From contig JBITNC010000001.1 in NCBI GenBank assembly GCA_050084985.1, positions 199,826,001-199,890,000 of the forward strand: DNA of 64,000 nt. The letters are read 5' to 3'. Origin of the DNA: Nageia nagi. Its lineage: Eukaryota > Pinophyta. Positions within the stretch are counted from its first letter, which is position 1. Each line of letters begins with the position of its first letter. The notes below the pieces were generated by a model that made no database searches, was not told the DNA's origin, and worked only from the letters and a program-made list of their open reading frames with translations. Positions 11,541 to 23,399 of the stretch are shown piece by piece. The position numbers and the translations under genes are program-made.

Positions 11541-11850
11541 CCCTAGGTTAAGGTTTGGGGTTAGGGTTAAGGTTTTGGGTAAGGGTTTAAGGGTTAGGAT
11601 TAAGGTAAGGGTTAAGGATTAAAGATTAGGAGTTAGGGTAAGGCATTAAGGATTAAGGTTAAGATAAGGAGTTAAGGATTAGGGTTTGGGATAAGGGTTA
11701 GGGGTTAGGGTAAGGGGTTAAGGGTTAGGCTTAAGGTAAGGGGTTAAGGGTTAGGGTTAGGGTCTAGGGTTATGGTTAGGCTTATGGTTCTAATTTAGAG
11801 GTTTAGGATTTAGGGTTTGGAATTAGGGTTTAAGGTTTAAGAGTTGGGGT
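11541..11850 (+). repeat. Interstitial telomere-like tract, TTAGGG strand
   Basis: About 310 bases of degenerate TTAGGG/TTAAGGG/GGGGTTA repeats with the same two-part variant pattern as the tract at 8.3 kb, suggesting a shared origin. The last ~80 bases decay into ATTAGGGTTTAAGG variants. Confidence 0.85.
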
Positions 11851-12239
11851 TATAATACCAATTTTTAATAATTAAAAAATTATAAATATTATAATTTTCA
11901 AAATAAATTACTAAATAAATAAAATTAGAAATTAATAAATAAAAAATAAAATAATTAAAAAAATTATTTAATATAAATAAAATAAAAAATTAGATTAATT
12001 TATAAAAATTATGTATAAATGATTTTTTTTTAACTTTAAAAATATTATAAAGAATATGAGTAATTATTTTTTATTTTTTAAAATTTGATAGCAAGTGAGA
12101 TAGTGGCTTATATCACTATGTCCAAGTGGATTGATGTGTCCTTAGATGAGGAATACATGTCTTATATTCATCAAAAGAGGATAAATATATATTTAGATGA
12201 TGAAAAAACTCCTTAGATTCCTCAATCGAGGAAAAATAT
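11851..12239. other. AT-rich spacer before the CACTA terminus
   Basis: Very AT-rich (11,860-12,070 is almost pure A/T). No gene is seen. Confidence 0.5.
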
Positions 12240-12262
12240 CACTACTAGGAAAAGGCCAATTT
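12240..12262 (+). repeat. Left terminal inverted repeat of CACTA-1
   Basis: Starts CACTACTAGGAAAAGGCC. The CACTA start and the following AGGAAAA are the conserved part of this superfamily. Subterminal DNA to about 12,480 repeats 'ggatgcaaa/ggatgta' motifs in both orientations, as expected of transposase-binding subterminal repeats. Bases 12,237-12,239 (tat) would be the 3-bp target duplication, but the partner was not found. Confidence 0.7.
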
Positions 12263-12918
12263 GCATTTTTGTTTGTATCTCTAAATATAAAAATTGAAAA
12301 TCGATGCTACTTTACATCCTAATGTGTCAACATACCATTTTTTTTTTTTGCATTTTCCAATGTTCTTTGATACAAAAAAGGATGTAGCTTCTGACGTAAA
12401 TTCAAACAAAAAAGGATGCAAAAAATGATATAAATTTGGATGCAAATTTTACATTTAAATATAATAGCAAATTTGAAGATGGAAAATATCTAAGGCATTC
12501 AGAGGTAAGTTGTGACACCATTTTACATCAAAAAAGTTTAAATAAGTAAAAAAATATTTTTAGGGCATCTTTACTATAAAATTCAACTACCTTGGACATT
12601 CATCTTTTTGAAATGCCTCCAAGTTTCTTAATTCAAGTTTTATATTTACTTTTAAATATGATAGCTAGAAAATTTAAATCCTCATTAATTATTTTCAACT
12701 TAAAGAGATGCATTTATTTCTAGATGTATTAATGTATAACACTTCAAAATTTAAAAATCAAGTGGTTCTTGGAGTCTAATTGAACTCTCATAAAAGTAAT
12801 GATTAAGCTAATAAAATCAAACCAAAAATGTTAAAATTTATAAAAGCCCAAAAAATATGAAATATATCATATTAGATCATATATATCATATTAGATCATT
12901 GTCATATATTTAAACTTG

Positions 12919-12921
<3 letters not shown>

Positions 12922-12955
<34 letters not shown>
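12922..12955 (+). repeat. (AC)17 microsatellite
   Basis: An uninterrupted AC dinucleotide run of 34 bases inside CACTA-1. Confidence 0.95.
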
Positions 12956-12957
<2 letters not shown>

Positions 12958-13199
12958 ACACACCAAATCATGATAATTCACACATATGATTCCATCAATG
13001 AAGAATCAAAAGCATTCATGATACCATAAGCAATGAGTAAGATATACATATGCAAAGTTCAAGATACATATGTGAAGTATATAATAAAAAATATTCCATC
13101 TAATGGCATTAATATAACATCCATCAATTACAACATTTTTATTATATATTATCTTCATCATCAAGATGTACAATATGTTTTCCTCTAGGATTACATTCA

Positions 13200-13960
13200 A
13201 TTACAAATCACTTTTTTTCATATACAATATCTAGGATTGAATATATTTAATTGCAATATTGTAGTAAAATATAAGGCTCTCTATTATCATATAAAGTATG
13301 TGTAGAGTGGATTGCAAAGTAATCACTAGGTATATCATGTAAGATTATTCTTGTATCAAGTGTATCAAACCACTTACATTTAAATATCACACACTAGAAT
13401 GACCTATAATCTAATTGAAATTTTCCAATATATTTTAATTTTCTTTATATCAAATTTGTATCTCTCCACTATCAAAATATCATTATTCTTATTCTTGCAT
13501 GACTTTATTGGTCAAAATTAGCCATCACTCTATATTCAAATATCATTCTTCTCTCATCATTCTTTTCAATACTAAAGTGTTGACCATATGCCCACATTAT
13601 AGGGAAAGAAAGTGCCTGCAAATATTTACATGAAAATGTTATTAGTGCAATATATTTATATTTTCTTCAAAATAAAGTATTATAAAAATACTAATAAAAA
13701 TAATTACCTCAAACATTCATCTAATAGCAATATGTAATGATTTTTTGTCATCTTCATATATTTTTCCTCATGTAACTTGTTTCATTTCAATTTTATTTTT
13801 CATCCATGACCTTGGGTATTCTTGTTGTAATTTTCCAATTTCATCTCTTTGATTTTTAGGTAGATGTACCCCTTTGATTTTATCTGTAAAATAAGAAATA
13901 TTCTTATTCAATTTTGCTTCTTTTAGTTTCATACAAATCAATCTAATTTTCACAAAATTA
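13200..13960 (-). pseudogene. CACTA-1 DUF4216-type region, broken
   Basis: Minus strand, from right to left. LQQEYPRSWMKNKIE (about 13,790-13,840) resembles the 'H..TFP.WF' segment preceding DUF4216 in CACTA proteins. Then come YGQHFSIEKNDERRMIFEYR and later VIFKCKWFDTLDTRI followed by REPYILLQYCN, the DUF4216 pattern of 'vlFkCdWvD' and 'epfvlA.Qa.qvFYv'. Multiple stops and frame changes prevent a product. DUF4216 is a domain of unknown function found at the C-terminus of CACTA transposase proteins. Confidence 0.65.
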
Positions 13961-14099
13961 ATAATGCATCATGATAAATTGATTTATAGATTCATGAATA
14001 TCACAATCTATAAATTCACAATGTTGGATAATACATACTTGTTAGCTAGTAAGTATTGATAAAATTAAATCCAAAATGCATGTATATATCTAAAACATA

Positions 14100-14493
14100 G
14101 TTAATAACTTTAAGAGAATATAGTTAATACCTTTAGTCATGATTGTTGTTTAAAAAATATTTTCAATACTTTTAAATGTATCTCTACAAAAAATATATTT
14201 TTTAGTACTCATAACACTTGCCATGTCAATATCATCTACTAGTTGGATCAATAGTTGCACTTGTATGTCCATAAAAGCAACACACAATTCTTTTTCTAGT
14301 TTGTAGATAATTTTAACAATTTTTGTATGTCATTGATCTATTGCAACCACATGTATCTCCTTTGAACATAACCACATGTTCATAAAAATATAATATCATC
14401 AAAATATAACATGTAAAAATGCATAAAATATTAGAAAACAACAATAAAAACATGCTATATTATTTTTTAGAGCGATACTATAACATGACATAC
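14100..14493 (-). pseudogene. CACTA-1 DUF4218-type region, 3' part
   Basis: The minus strand at about 14,140-14,330 gives KIIYKLEKELCVAFMDIQ, then LLIQLVDDIDMASVM and a segment like 'kyifcRdTFKSIENIF'. This follows the DUF4218 pattern 'LE..FPPSFFDim.HL..HLv.Ei...GPv..RWMyp.ER.m..lK.yv'. Element A's LTR begins at 14,494, so the upstream part of the domain is now beyond 36.5 kb. Confidence 0.6.
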
Positions 14494-15117
14494 TATTGAC
14501 TAAAAATAATGCATGAATAATAAATCAAAGCACTATTTTTTCACAATGTAATATTAAAGCATATATAAAAAATATGGCATCAAATGGACATGATAAATAA
14601 TGTACCTTCATCAAACTCACATCCAAGCACCATAAAGAAAATCATAGATCAATTGCAATAATATACTATAAGAAGAAAATACCACGAATGGCCTAAGAGC
14701 ATATTGTTAGCTACATGAAAGATGCAGATCCATAAATAGAAATAAATATGCATGAAAGCAAGATGAATGGTTTAACAAATCTATGTAGAGGTGGTGTTGC
14801 AAAATACCATTTTTGATTGGGTATAAATGATATTGCATGTTATGATCTCTTTCTCTTGATATTCACCAATATCTTTTATGTTACCTTTGATATTATTTTA
14901 TAGCAAGATTTTGATCCTCTTTGATTCTTGGGATAATTTCCTTTTATATTGTTTAAGGTGTCTCTTTTTATATTTGATACCTATTACATTATGTGATGGC
15001 CCATTACATTGATTACATTTCCTTGGGGTATATTTCTAACCATCTTTACAATACATATCCCTTGATGCTTTAGAATGAAATATTTAATAAATAATAAGTC
15101 ATTTTTAAGCATATACA
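14494..15117 (-). repeat. 3' LTR of element A
   Basis: 624 bp, matching 35,914-36,539 throughout. At 15,118-15,135 the + strand reads tttgcccctctttggagg, the complement of a polypurine tract, so on the minus strand the LTR follows the tract and is the 3' LTR. The outer end tattgac carries a G-to-A change from the expected tg. Confidence 0.85.
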
Positions 15118-15539
15118 TTTTGCCCCTCTTTGGAGGTGTGATTGAAGAAATGAGATTACATATCCAAATAATAAGTATAGAAGAAAATGTTTGAAATCTC
15201 CATTTCATTTGATAATGATGATGAGGATCTTTTGCAACCCCCTTTTGGTTTGGTTTCTTCAAGAAAGCTCCTTGAATGGTGCATCCAAGATAAAACCTAA
15301 AGAACTGTATCCTTTTTACCCCTTACATTATTCAACCATGGATCTGGTTGTCCCTTTATTTTTGATACTTAGGAATCTGATGCTCTTATGTCCATGTCTT
15401 AATACAAAAGTGATCCTTTGATTTCATGTCCTAATTATCTATTACACACACTGCTAATTGCATGTTAACAATGTATCACATTGTTAGCTATATGAAGTTT
15501 GCTTCATTTTGTGTTCCTTTTTTTATGTAGATACCTATA
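15118..15539 (-). other. Polypurine tract and 3' untranslated region of element A
   Basis: The polypurine tract (minus strand ctccaaagaggggcaaa) lies next to the LTR. The rest is non-coding and similar to 29.34-29.87 kb of element B. Open frames on both strands here are short and not conserved. Confidence 0.65.
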
Positions 15540-15910
15540 AAAAGTGTTAGATATACCATACATGAAAATATTTTGAATACATGGTGAATTACATTTTCCA
15601 TTTATGATGATTCAATGTTAGCAATCTACTTACGATCGCATTGCTAGTTTAATTTTTAAGTGAACTCTCACTAGTCATATCAATGGCTATCAATGGTCAT
15701 ATGTTTGTATGTATATGATCCTAATATATTATGCTTTGTATAATTTAAAGAAAAATATATATGGATACATAGTAAGTTGCATCATCTATTAAGGATGAAT
15801 CAATATCAACATCTTGCTCATGACTACATCACTGATTTAAATTTTATGTGAGGGAACTGTCATTAGCCATATCGATGGCCATCAATGAACTAGTGTTTAT
15901 ATGTCTAAGG
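15540..15910 (-). repeat. ~187-bp tandem repeat in the 3' region of element A, about two copies
   Basis: The 'atacat-gt-a-ttac-t' anchor occurs near 15,576 and 15,763. Each unit also has a 'ctcactag-catat-gatggc-atc-atg' segment. It is the same unit as at 354-790 (opposite strand) and 29.87-30.42 kb, and has the same position between integrase and polypurine tract. Confidence 0.8.
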
Positions 15911-16380
15911 TTCGTAGAAATTATACTATATTTATTTTTATTATTTTTAATTTTTCCTTTTTTTTATGCATGCAATGGTGTGCAGATAATAATGCACATT
16001 GATAACTGCATTTCAAACATAAAAGTAACTACAAAAATGAAAACAAAAATTAAAATACATGTATCTTGCATGAAGTATTCATTATTTTACAAGGTACAAA
16101 GCCATTTTATTATGCAAAGAAGTGTTGAAGTTGCATTTCATTGAATAATTTTGGTTATTTTTCATATATGGATGATAACTTGTAAGCTCCTAATCATGTT
16201 TCTTCAACAACAACAAATAGTCCTAACCAATTTGGTTCAAAATTTCTTTTTACTTCATCATTTGTAGTTGTCTTGTTAATATTTTCCTTCAATACCAAGT
16301 CTTCTACTTTGAATTCCTTTGATTTGATTTTCTTTCCAAATGCCCTCTTCAACTTTGCATGGTAGGCTTTCTAATTTCAA
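15911..16380 (-). other. Non-coding spacer between integrase and the tandem repeat of element A
   Basis: No domain recognised. An open frame on the + strand (15,848-16,144) overlaps the repeat array and looks accidental. Confidence 0.45.
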
Positions 16381-17139
16381 CTATTGTAATCTACCCTTTC
16401 CTGTCTCTTCATCTAATATGTCTCCCTGTAATGATATTCTAAGGATGGAAACTCTAGATTTAATGGTACTATGACTTGATCTCCATATACTAATGAAAAT
16501 GATATTTCCCTAGTGGCTATTCTAATGCATATTTTGTATGCCCATAGTGCATAAAATAATTGTTTATACCAATCAACCTTGTATCTATCCCAAGTCTTTG
16601 GAAAAAAGCTCTTGATGGTTTTATTTGATGCTTCTGCTTCACCATTCCCTTGAGAATAATAAAATGAAGAAAATATTTGAAAAATATGAATTTTTTTACA
16701 AAAGGATTTCATTTCTTTACCTTTGAAATTTTTTCCATTATCCATGATCAACCTTTAGGGCATTGAAACCTAGTGATGATCTTCTCTATCAAGAATGCAA
16801 TGATCTTATCCTATGTGACTGATTTCATTGGAATGACCTCAATCCATTTTATGCTAAACTTTGTTGTTGTGATAATGAATTTGTGACCTTAACTTGAATG
16901 TGGATTGATAAGCCCAATCAAATCTATGCCCCATGTTACAAATGACCATGGTGAAATTATGGAATTCAACTCTTAAGTTGGTTGTTTCTTCAAATTTGCA
17001 TGTGTTTGATATTGTAAATAAGTCTTAACATTATTTTTACATTCCTCTTCCATTTTTGCCAATAGTACCCAATTCATAAAAGCTTAGTGTATAATGCTTT
17101 TGCAAAGAAATATCCTCCACAAAACCCATCATATGCTTG
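16380..17139 (-). pseudogene. Integrase of element A, broken
   Basis: The longest open piece is 16,413-16,751. It holds the catalytic-core features: MIMDNGKNF (second Asp of D-D-35-E), then GNGEAEASNKT with the catalytic Glu, then ALWAYKICIRIATREISFSLVYG, the conserved C-terminal core motif. Upstream, 16,750-17,130 contains degenerate H2C2 zinc-binding and first-Asp segments with stops (for example WIEVIPMKS). There is no chromodomain after the core, consistent with a Tat element rather than a chromovirus. Integrase would insert the cDNA; this copy is dead because the domain is interrupted. Confidence 0.8.
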
Positions 17140-17883
17140 TTATAATACTATATTTATTTCATGTTGTGTTATGCATCTCAAAAGAGCTTCATCAAAAGAT
17201 GTTTTGTACAAAACTTCACCAATAATCACATACTTTATAGTTGTCCTCTTTAATATAAGTCTTTTATTTCTATCATATCTTGATGGAATTGTTTGATATT
17301 TAAAATAATTATATATATCAACATACCATTGTTTAGAATCATGTTCTAGATCATGGTGGAATACTTGAACTTTCCTTATGTGATCAAGGTAAAAAGGTGT
17401 ACCAAGATTTCTTATTTTGAGGATCATTTCTTCATCATCAATCTTAGTTAGTCCCAATGAAGTTGCACTTGTCATTGCAGTTTCATGCCTATTATTAGTC
17501 TTTGGGATATTTTGAATATTGTACCTATCAAAATCATCAAGTAATTCAATAATTATTATCTTATATGGCTTTAAATTCTCATCCTTTGTATTGTATATAT
17601 CATTAAATTGATTTACCACAAGATGTGAATCACCATATATTTCTAAATCTTTTATGTTTAGAGTTATAGCTACTTTTAATCCCAAAATCAAAGCTTCATA
17701 CTCTTTCATATTTTTAGTACACTCAAATCCAAGTTTATAAGCTATAAGAATTACCTCATTAGTAGGTGATATTAAAACAATACCTACCCCTACTCCGTAA
17801 CAACATTTTGATCCATAAAAATATAAGGTCCATGTTATAGGTTCATTTTTCATGTAGCACATGAGCTTATATGAGATTGTCAT
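17140..17883 (-). pseudogene. Second RNase H (archaeal-type) of element A
   Basis: A 247-residue open stretch. Near its N-terminus it has WTLYFYGSKCCYGVGVGIVL, where the usual catalytic Asp of 'FDGS' is Tyr. It continues with FECTKNMKEYEALILGLKVA (conserved Glu) and LEIYGDSHLVVNQ (conserved Asp). This 'FDGS...NN.AEYEA...LE.YGDS.LVvnQ' pattern marks the extra RNase H carried by Tat/Ogre elements after their ordinary RNase H. The tail (about residues 130-247) leads toward the integrase zinc region. It is one of the best preserved frames in the window despite the lost catalytic residue. Confidence 0.8.
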
Positions 17884-18449
17884 TTCTTCACTATCACATT
17901 GTTGGCTTCCTTAAATCAGTGTTGCACACTATTGACTACATTAGTACTCATCATGATCATATGGAAACTCTTCATGCACTACCATATCATCAGTATGAAG
18001 GAATTCTTCTATCAAATCTACAATTACCTATCATTTCATGGATTTTTACTTTACCACATTTATATCAAATTCTTGAAATAACATTAACCACTTAGCTACC
18101 TTTCTTGATAAATTCTTCTTTTCTACAAGAAATTTTAGTGGGTTAACTAGGCTAACAATAGATGTAGTGAAATATACGAGATAATACCTTAATTTTTCTA
18201 TAACAAAAACAATACTAAAGAAGAGCTTTTACATGGGTGTGTATCTTGTCTTATAATCAATAAGAGTTTTGCTAAGGTACTATATTGTTCTTTCTTTATT
18301 GTCATCATCCTTCTAACACAACAATTCCACTAAGGCATATAGTGTGGATGATATGTAAATATATACTTCTTTTTCAAAATTCATAGGAACTAAAATAGGG
18401 GGATTTAGCAAGTAATATTTTATATCTTCAAATGCTTTTTTGAAAATTT
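17884..18449 (-). pseudogene. First RNase H of element A, heavily decayed
   Basis: Between reverse transcriptase and the second RNase H the minus strand gives scattered matches to the RT-linked RNase H: a KERTIYYLSKTL-like segment near 18,280, then YTPMEK-like and 'KLRYYL'-like remains in different frames. Stops and frameshifts are dense. Identification rests on position plus these fragments. Confidence 0.5.
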
Positions 18450-18929
18450 TCATCCCACACAAACTTGACATCCTTTTTCAACAAAATGAGTAAATGGCCT
18501 ACATTTATCTCCAAGTTGGAAAATGAATCTTCTTACTAAATTTATCTTTACTTTAAGACTCCTTAGTTGCTTGAGGTTCTTTGGAGTTGACATACTTATT
18601 ATGGCTTTTACTTTTTTAGGATCTACATCAACACCCCTTTTGAAAATTATGAAACCAATAAATTTTCCTAAAGTAATACCAAAAGCATATTTTTTAAGTT
18701 TTAGTATAAGTTTGTACCTTTTGGGAATGTGAAATACCTCTTTAAGGAGCTCCAAATGGTCTTGGTCTTGCTTTGATTTGACCAAGATATCATCAACATA
18801 AAACTCCTTTAATTTATGAATATGCTCATATAATATAGATACCATGGCTCTTTTAACAAGGAGCACATGTATTTTTTAATCCAAAGGGCATAACTTTCAA
18901 ACAAAAATTTTCCCAAGGTGTAGTAAAAG
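18450..18929 (-). pseudogene. Reverse transcriptase of element A, C-terminal half
   Basis: It starts on the minus strand at the LINE junction with TPWENFCLKVMPFGLKN (the conserved MPFGLKNA motif). It continues as RAMVSILYEHIHKL, then FYVDDILVKSK with an intact YVDD catalytic box, then FGITLGKFIGFII and VDVDPKKVKAIISM. It continues exactly where the fragment at 24,438-24,740 stops, at the same codon, once the LINE and one copy of its target duplication are ignored. So the LINE entered after this element was already in place. Confidence 0.85.
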
Positions 18930-19199
18930 TAGTCTTATATTTTTTTTGATAGGTAAAAAGATATATATTCATGAAAGAGAAATTACAAGGGGTACAAAGT
19001 GGAATTTACATCTATGCATAAGAATAATAGAAGTAGCTTGCAACTTCTATAGATTGGATTTTCTGTTGGTGCCTTATCATAAGGCATATCATGTTTGAGG
19101 AGAGGAATTCCATACGATGTCTTTGCCCAAACTGTAGATTGGATTTTTTATGTCATTATGAGTGGGAACACGACATCTCCTCTCTCCTTATACCTTAAA

Positions 19200-19800
19200 T
19201 ACCAGAGAGGTAATTGCTAGAGGTGGTGTGGTAGAGTGCATGATATTCAAAGAAGGGGGTGGATGAAATCATATCCAAATATGCATGATCAACTTCTAGT
19301 TCTATATATGTATCACATATGTGAATGATTTCTTGTTCAAATCATAGCCATATCTAGTCAAAGTTAGAAGTGAATCCCCTGAATATGTAATGATTACACT
19401 CAAGCTAGATGTTCCATACAAGCATAGTTGGGGCTACTGACCAAAGTAGTTTAGACATTGTTGCAAAGCTTGGGTTGTTTCAGGGAAGGATGAGGTCTTT
19501 GATGGTTTAGGGTGTGACCTAAGATACATTGAAGCAAGATATGAGTTGAATCAATAAATCAAAAGCAAGTGTATAGTGTATTAATAGGTGTTTACCATCT
19601 TCTATAGATTTATGGTACATAACACATGGAAATGGTTCAAACCATCCCCTTCTCAGGAGCTATTCACCATGTAAGAATTTTTCATGAGTCACTATCCAAA
19701 GGAAGAAAGATACTTTATGCCATAACCAGAAGAAGGAGAGGAGCACACTCATTTCCCATCTTGAAATGGCTTTGAAAGAGGAAGTAACAATGTATTGGAT
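19200..19800 (-). pseudogene. LINE C-terminal zf-RVT-like domain, broken
   Basis: The minus strand gives WHKVSFFLWIVTHEKFLHG near 19,720-19,660, followed by RRGWFEPFPCVMYHKSIEDG. These match the 'W...P.K...F.W......L.T...L..R....p..C..C....E...HLf' pattern after reverse transcriptase in plant L1 LINEs. Several Cys positions are changed and stops are present. Confidence 0.6.
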
Positions 19801-20249
19801 CGAGGGAGCAAGTGACCAAATGATCTTGTCAGGACATGACTCATCCTTAAAGGGATAGGATTGGAGGAGGCTAGTTAGGGAGCAAAATTCTTGATCTAAG
19901 GGGAAGTGTAGGTGGTCATGATTATGCCATATTTTATAATGTTTCCCTTCCTTATCTGTCCAATGCTAGTAATTCTACACTTTATCTCCCCATAGATTAC
20001 AAAGGAGTCATTTGATATTATAGAAGGAAATTAGAGAGGAATGGGGGAGGGGAGCCAACCAAGTATCATGCCAAAGTTCTATACTATGACCATAACCAAC
20101 AATCCATTTAAGAAAGGGTAGGATGAATTTTGTGGCTTTCCTAATCTCATTCCACATAATTGATCCAATGGGTGGGTCAACAGTTGTAAAGATACACTAT
20201 AAGCAAGGAATGTCAAGATACTTTGAGTGAAACACTCTACTCCAGAGAG

Positions 20250-21400
20250 AATTTGGATTAGAAAATATCAACCATATCAACTTACCTAACATTGCAATGT
20301 TCATATCCCCTAAATTTTGGATGCCCAGGCCACCAAAAGATTTAGAGGTACAAATTGTGTCCTAGGCATAAAAAGTGGCCATGGCATAAAAAGTTCCTCA
20401 TGATAGTCTCTATTTTGCTGAGACTATTATCAAGGATCCAAAATGCACTAAGCCAAAAGATAAGGATAGTAATAAGCATGGAATGAATTTTGGTGAGATG
20501 ACCTACAGAGGAGAGCCAATTGGCTTTCCAAGTGGATAACTTCTTATGCATCTTGGCTATTAATTAGTTCCAAAAATATCCAATATTTTCCCTTAGAAGA
20601 GTGGCATTCCAAGGTAAGAATTGGAAATACTATCAATTGTCACACTTGTCATTTGGGAGAAAAGCTTAATGTGGGCTTGTGTCATGTTAATACCATAGAT
20701 TTTGGATTTCTCTTTATATATGGCTTGATAAGAAGTAAGCTCATAGGTATGGAGTAAGCTCTAGATGTAAAAGATTTCAAGAATGAAGGGGTGAACTACC
20801 AATAAGGTATCATCTACAAATTGAGAATGTGAAAGAGATTAATAATCACTACAAATTTGAAGGCCTTTTAGGTGCCCTGTAGAATTAAGAGAGTGAAGCC
20901 ACACCTAAGGGCCTCAACAAGAATAATGAATAGATACAAAGAGAGAGGATTTCCCTATCATAAAACTTTCAAGATTTTGAAGAAACCTATTGAGGAGCCA
21001 TTCATAAGAATAGAGAATGAGGGGGTAGAAAAGAAAGATGATGCCCATTGAATCTAGCTATCAGCAAATCCAAAATTTTGAAGCAACCTAATGAGAAAAT
21101 CCTAATTCACCTTATCAATACCTTTGGTCATATCAAAATTTAGAAGGATACCTTTCCTTTTTGTGTGTGGAGAGAGTGGATCAATTTGTGAAATAGGGAG
21201 ACTCCATCTAATAGTTGTCTATCCTTTACAACTACCTTTTGCTCTTCAGAGATCACCAAGGAAATTACCAATTTCAATCTATTTACAACCACTTTTGAAA
21301 TAACTTTGTATATAACATTACATAATGAAATAATACTAAAATCATCAATCCTTCAAGCACCTTCAAACTTTGGAATCAGCATAAGGAAGGTATGGTTCAT
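20250..21400 (-). pseudogene. LINE reverse transcriptase, broken
   Basis: The minus strand gives FSIISLCNVIYKVISKVVVN near 21,340-21,290 (standard FRPISLCNV-Y-I-sK), then ISEEQKVVVKDRQLLDGV, then QFVDDTLLV near 20,805-20,830 with the catalytic F-x-D-D intact. A well preserved open stretch at 20,342-20,551 (KLSTWKANWLSSVGHLTKI) is the conserved 'LS.aGR.tLiksVL' thumb-like segment. Stops are spread through the domain, so it is inactive. Confidence 0.85.
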
Positions 21401-21499
21401 CTTGCCTAGCATCCGATGTGAAGAGAAGGATTCTTGCACGACTTTGATAATATCATTTTTGAATAAATGCCAAAAATATTAGAAAAATCTAGGTGGAAA

Positions 21500-22950
21500 C
21501 CCATCTAGTCCTAAAGCACCAAAGCTTTTCATTTGAAATAGTGATTTTTTAACTTCCTCATCAAAAATAAGGGTTATTAAAAGTTGATTATGAGTCACTA
21601 TAACTAACTTGGGAATGAACTGTAAAAGAGAGTCTTGGGCTAGAGATTGGTATATTGGCTCTTTAGTGAGTATATTTTCAAATAAGGAGATAATGTGATG
21701 GTTGATCTCATCCTATGTGGTTAGAGATTCCCCAAAAGGGTTGTCTAGAGAGGGAATATAATTGCAAGCTCTATGGGCAAGTATGAACATGTGAAAGGAA
21801 TTTGTGTTATGATATCCTTCCTATAACCATTGAATACATGATTTTTGATTCCATAATATATCCTCATTCAAATAATACTTATCAATTTCCTATAGTAGAT
21901 GTTCTTACTCCAAGAGAGAAGCATTTTGGTTTGTTTATAGCTGGATTTCTAGGTTAAAAAGGCTTTCTTCTAGAGAGGCCCGATTGGAGAAGACATATTT
22001 GAAATGTGTTTTGTTCCAAATCTAGATTTTCTTTTTTATATTTGTTAGTTTGGTCATGAATTTGTACATATTTATCCCATAAAGACCATTTTCCTCCCCC
22101 TATCAGTTGCCAATCAAGTTGTTAAAGTCAAGATGTTGCAACCACATTTTTTAAAAATGAAAGGGAGGTCCTTTGCATTGGTTATGTTTGTGTAATATAA
22201 TAGAGATTAGCTAATGGTTATATACCCCATATGCCAAAATTGATGATTGATACAAAATTTCATTCTCCATACAAACTCTTGAGAGGAGGAATCTATCTAG
22301 TTTTTCTATGATTTTCCCTTCATCTACTCTTTCATTGGACCAAGCGAATGAGCCTTAGGAAAAGAATGGTTCTACAGGGTTTCTTGGTTAATAAGAATAT
22401 TGAAACCATCTACCTTTGGTTCAAGTTGATTAAGGCATCCTATTTTTTATCTAAATATTAGATGGTATTAAAGTATTTTCCCAAGATGTAAGGGAGATCA
22501 GAGTAAGCATCCATCCAAATTACTAATTATTGCTAATATTCTTTTTCCTACATAAGAAGTTGTAGACTATAAATGTTGATTAAGCCAAATGATTGACCTA
22601 TGAGGAGACACCATCCTATCACTGCCAACCAATGTTTATTTGTATGTTGTAGGGAATAGTGGACTTTCAAAGGATACCATAGAGTGATGAGATCCTTGGA
22701 CTATCCCATGGCATCACTAAGAACTAGAGAGCTTCTTTAACAAAATTATGCTTTCAAAGCATCTAATTCATTAGTAAAATGTTTTGATTCTTAGAGAAGT
22801 AAAATGGACATTTTTTCTAAGTTAACAAGGGAATTGATTCTTCTTATCTTGAGGGGAGATTTAAGCCTTCTTATATTCCAAGATATTGTATACATAAGGA
22901 CTTGAGAACTTTGTTGGAGCATAGGAGTCCTTCAAGCTAGGATTGAGATC
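21500..22950 (-). pseudogene. LINE endonuclease region, broken
   Basis: Near 22,890-22,760 the minus strand reads SWNIRRLKSPLKIRR then NSLVNLEKMSILLLQESK-like sequence, the start of an exonuclease-endonuclease-phosphatase domain ('SWNiRGL..p.K...........PDi..lqEtK'). The remainder is too degenerate for confident catalytic residues. It lies between ORF1 and reverse transcriptase, as expected of L1. Confidence 0.65.
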
Positions 22951-23399
22951 CTTCATTGATGTTGAGCAGAGTTTCTTGCAAGAGTTTTTCTTGATTTGAT
23001 TGATGACCTCTCTTTTTTAGGATCACCTACATTAGAAACCTTCAGGTTTCTTGGGGTCAATTTTAGTACTGAGATGAAGGTGTTGGATTTAGCTATGATA
23101 ATTGGGATACTTATTATATGAATGGGCTCTTTACTAAGATAAAGATACATTTTTTCACATGATACATCCTTAATAGTGTCCATTTCTTGCATTATTTGGG
23201 AGGAGCTATGTGTAGGAGTTAGTGGTGGGATTAGGGGTTCACTAGTTGGACAACATTATCAAGGGTGCATGAAATAGAAAAAATTCTAGGAGCCACATCC
23301 TTAAGGGATTTGTGATCAATTGAGCTAAGGGTTTGGTCATCAGGATGGGTCTCCTTATTGCCTATTGATTCTAATGGATAAAAACTATTAGTGAATCTA

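Noticed and set aside
2001-11850. A true chromosome end
   Set aside because: The tracts are short, variable, in both orientations and followed by more than 50 kb of transposon DNA.
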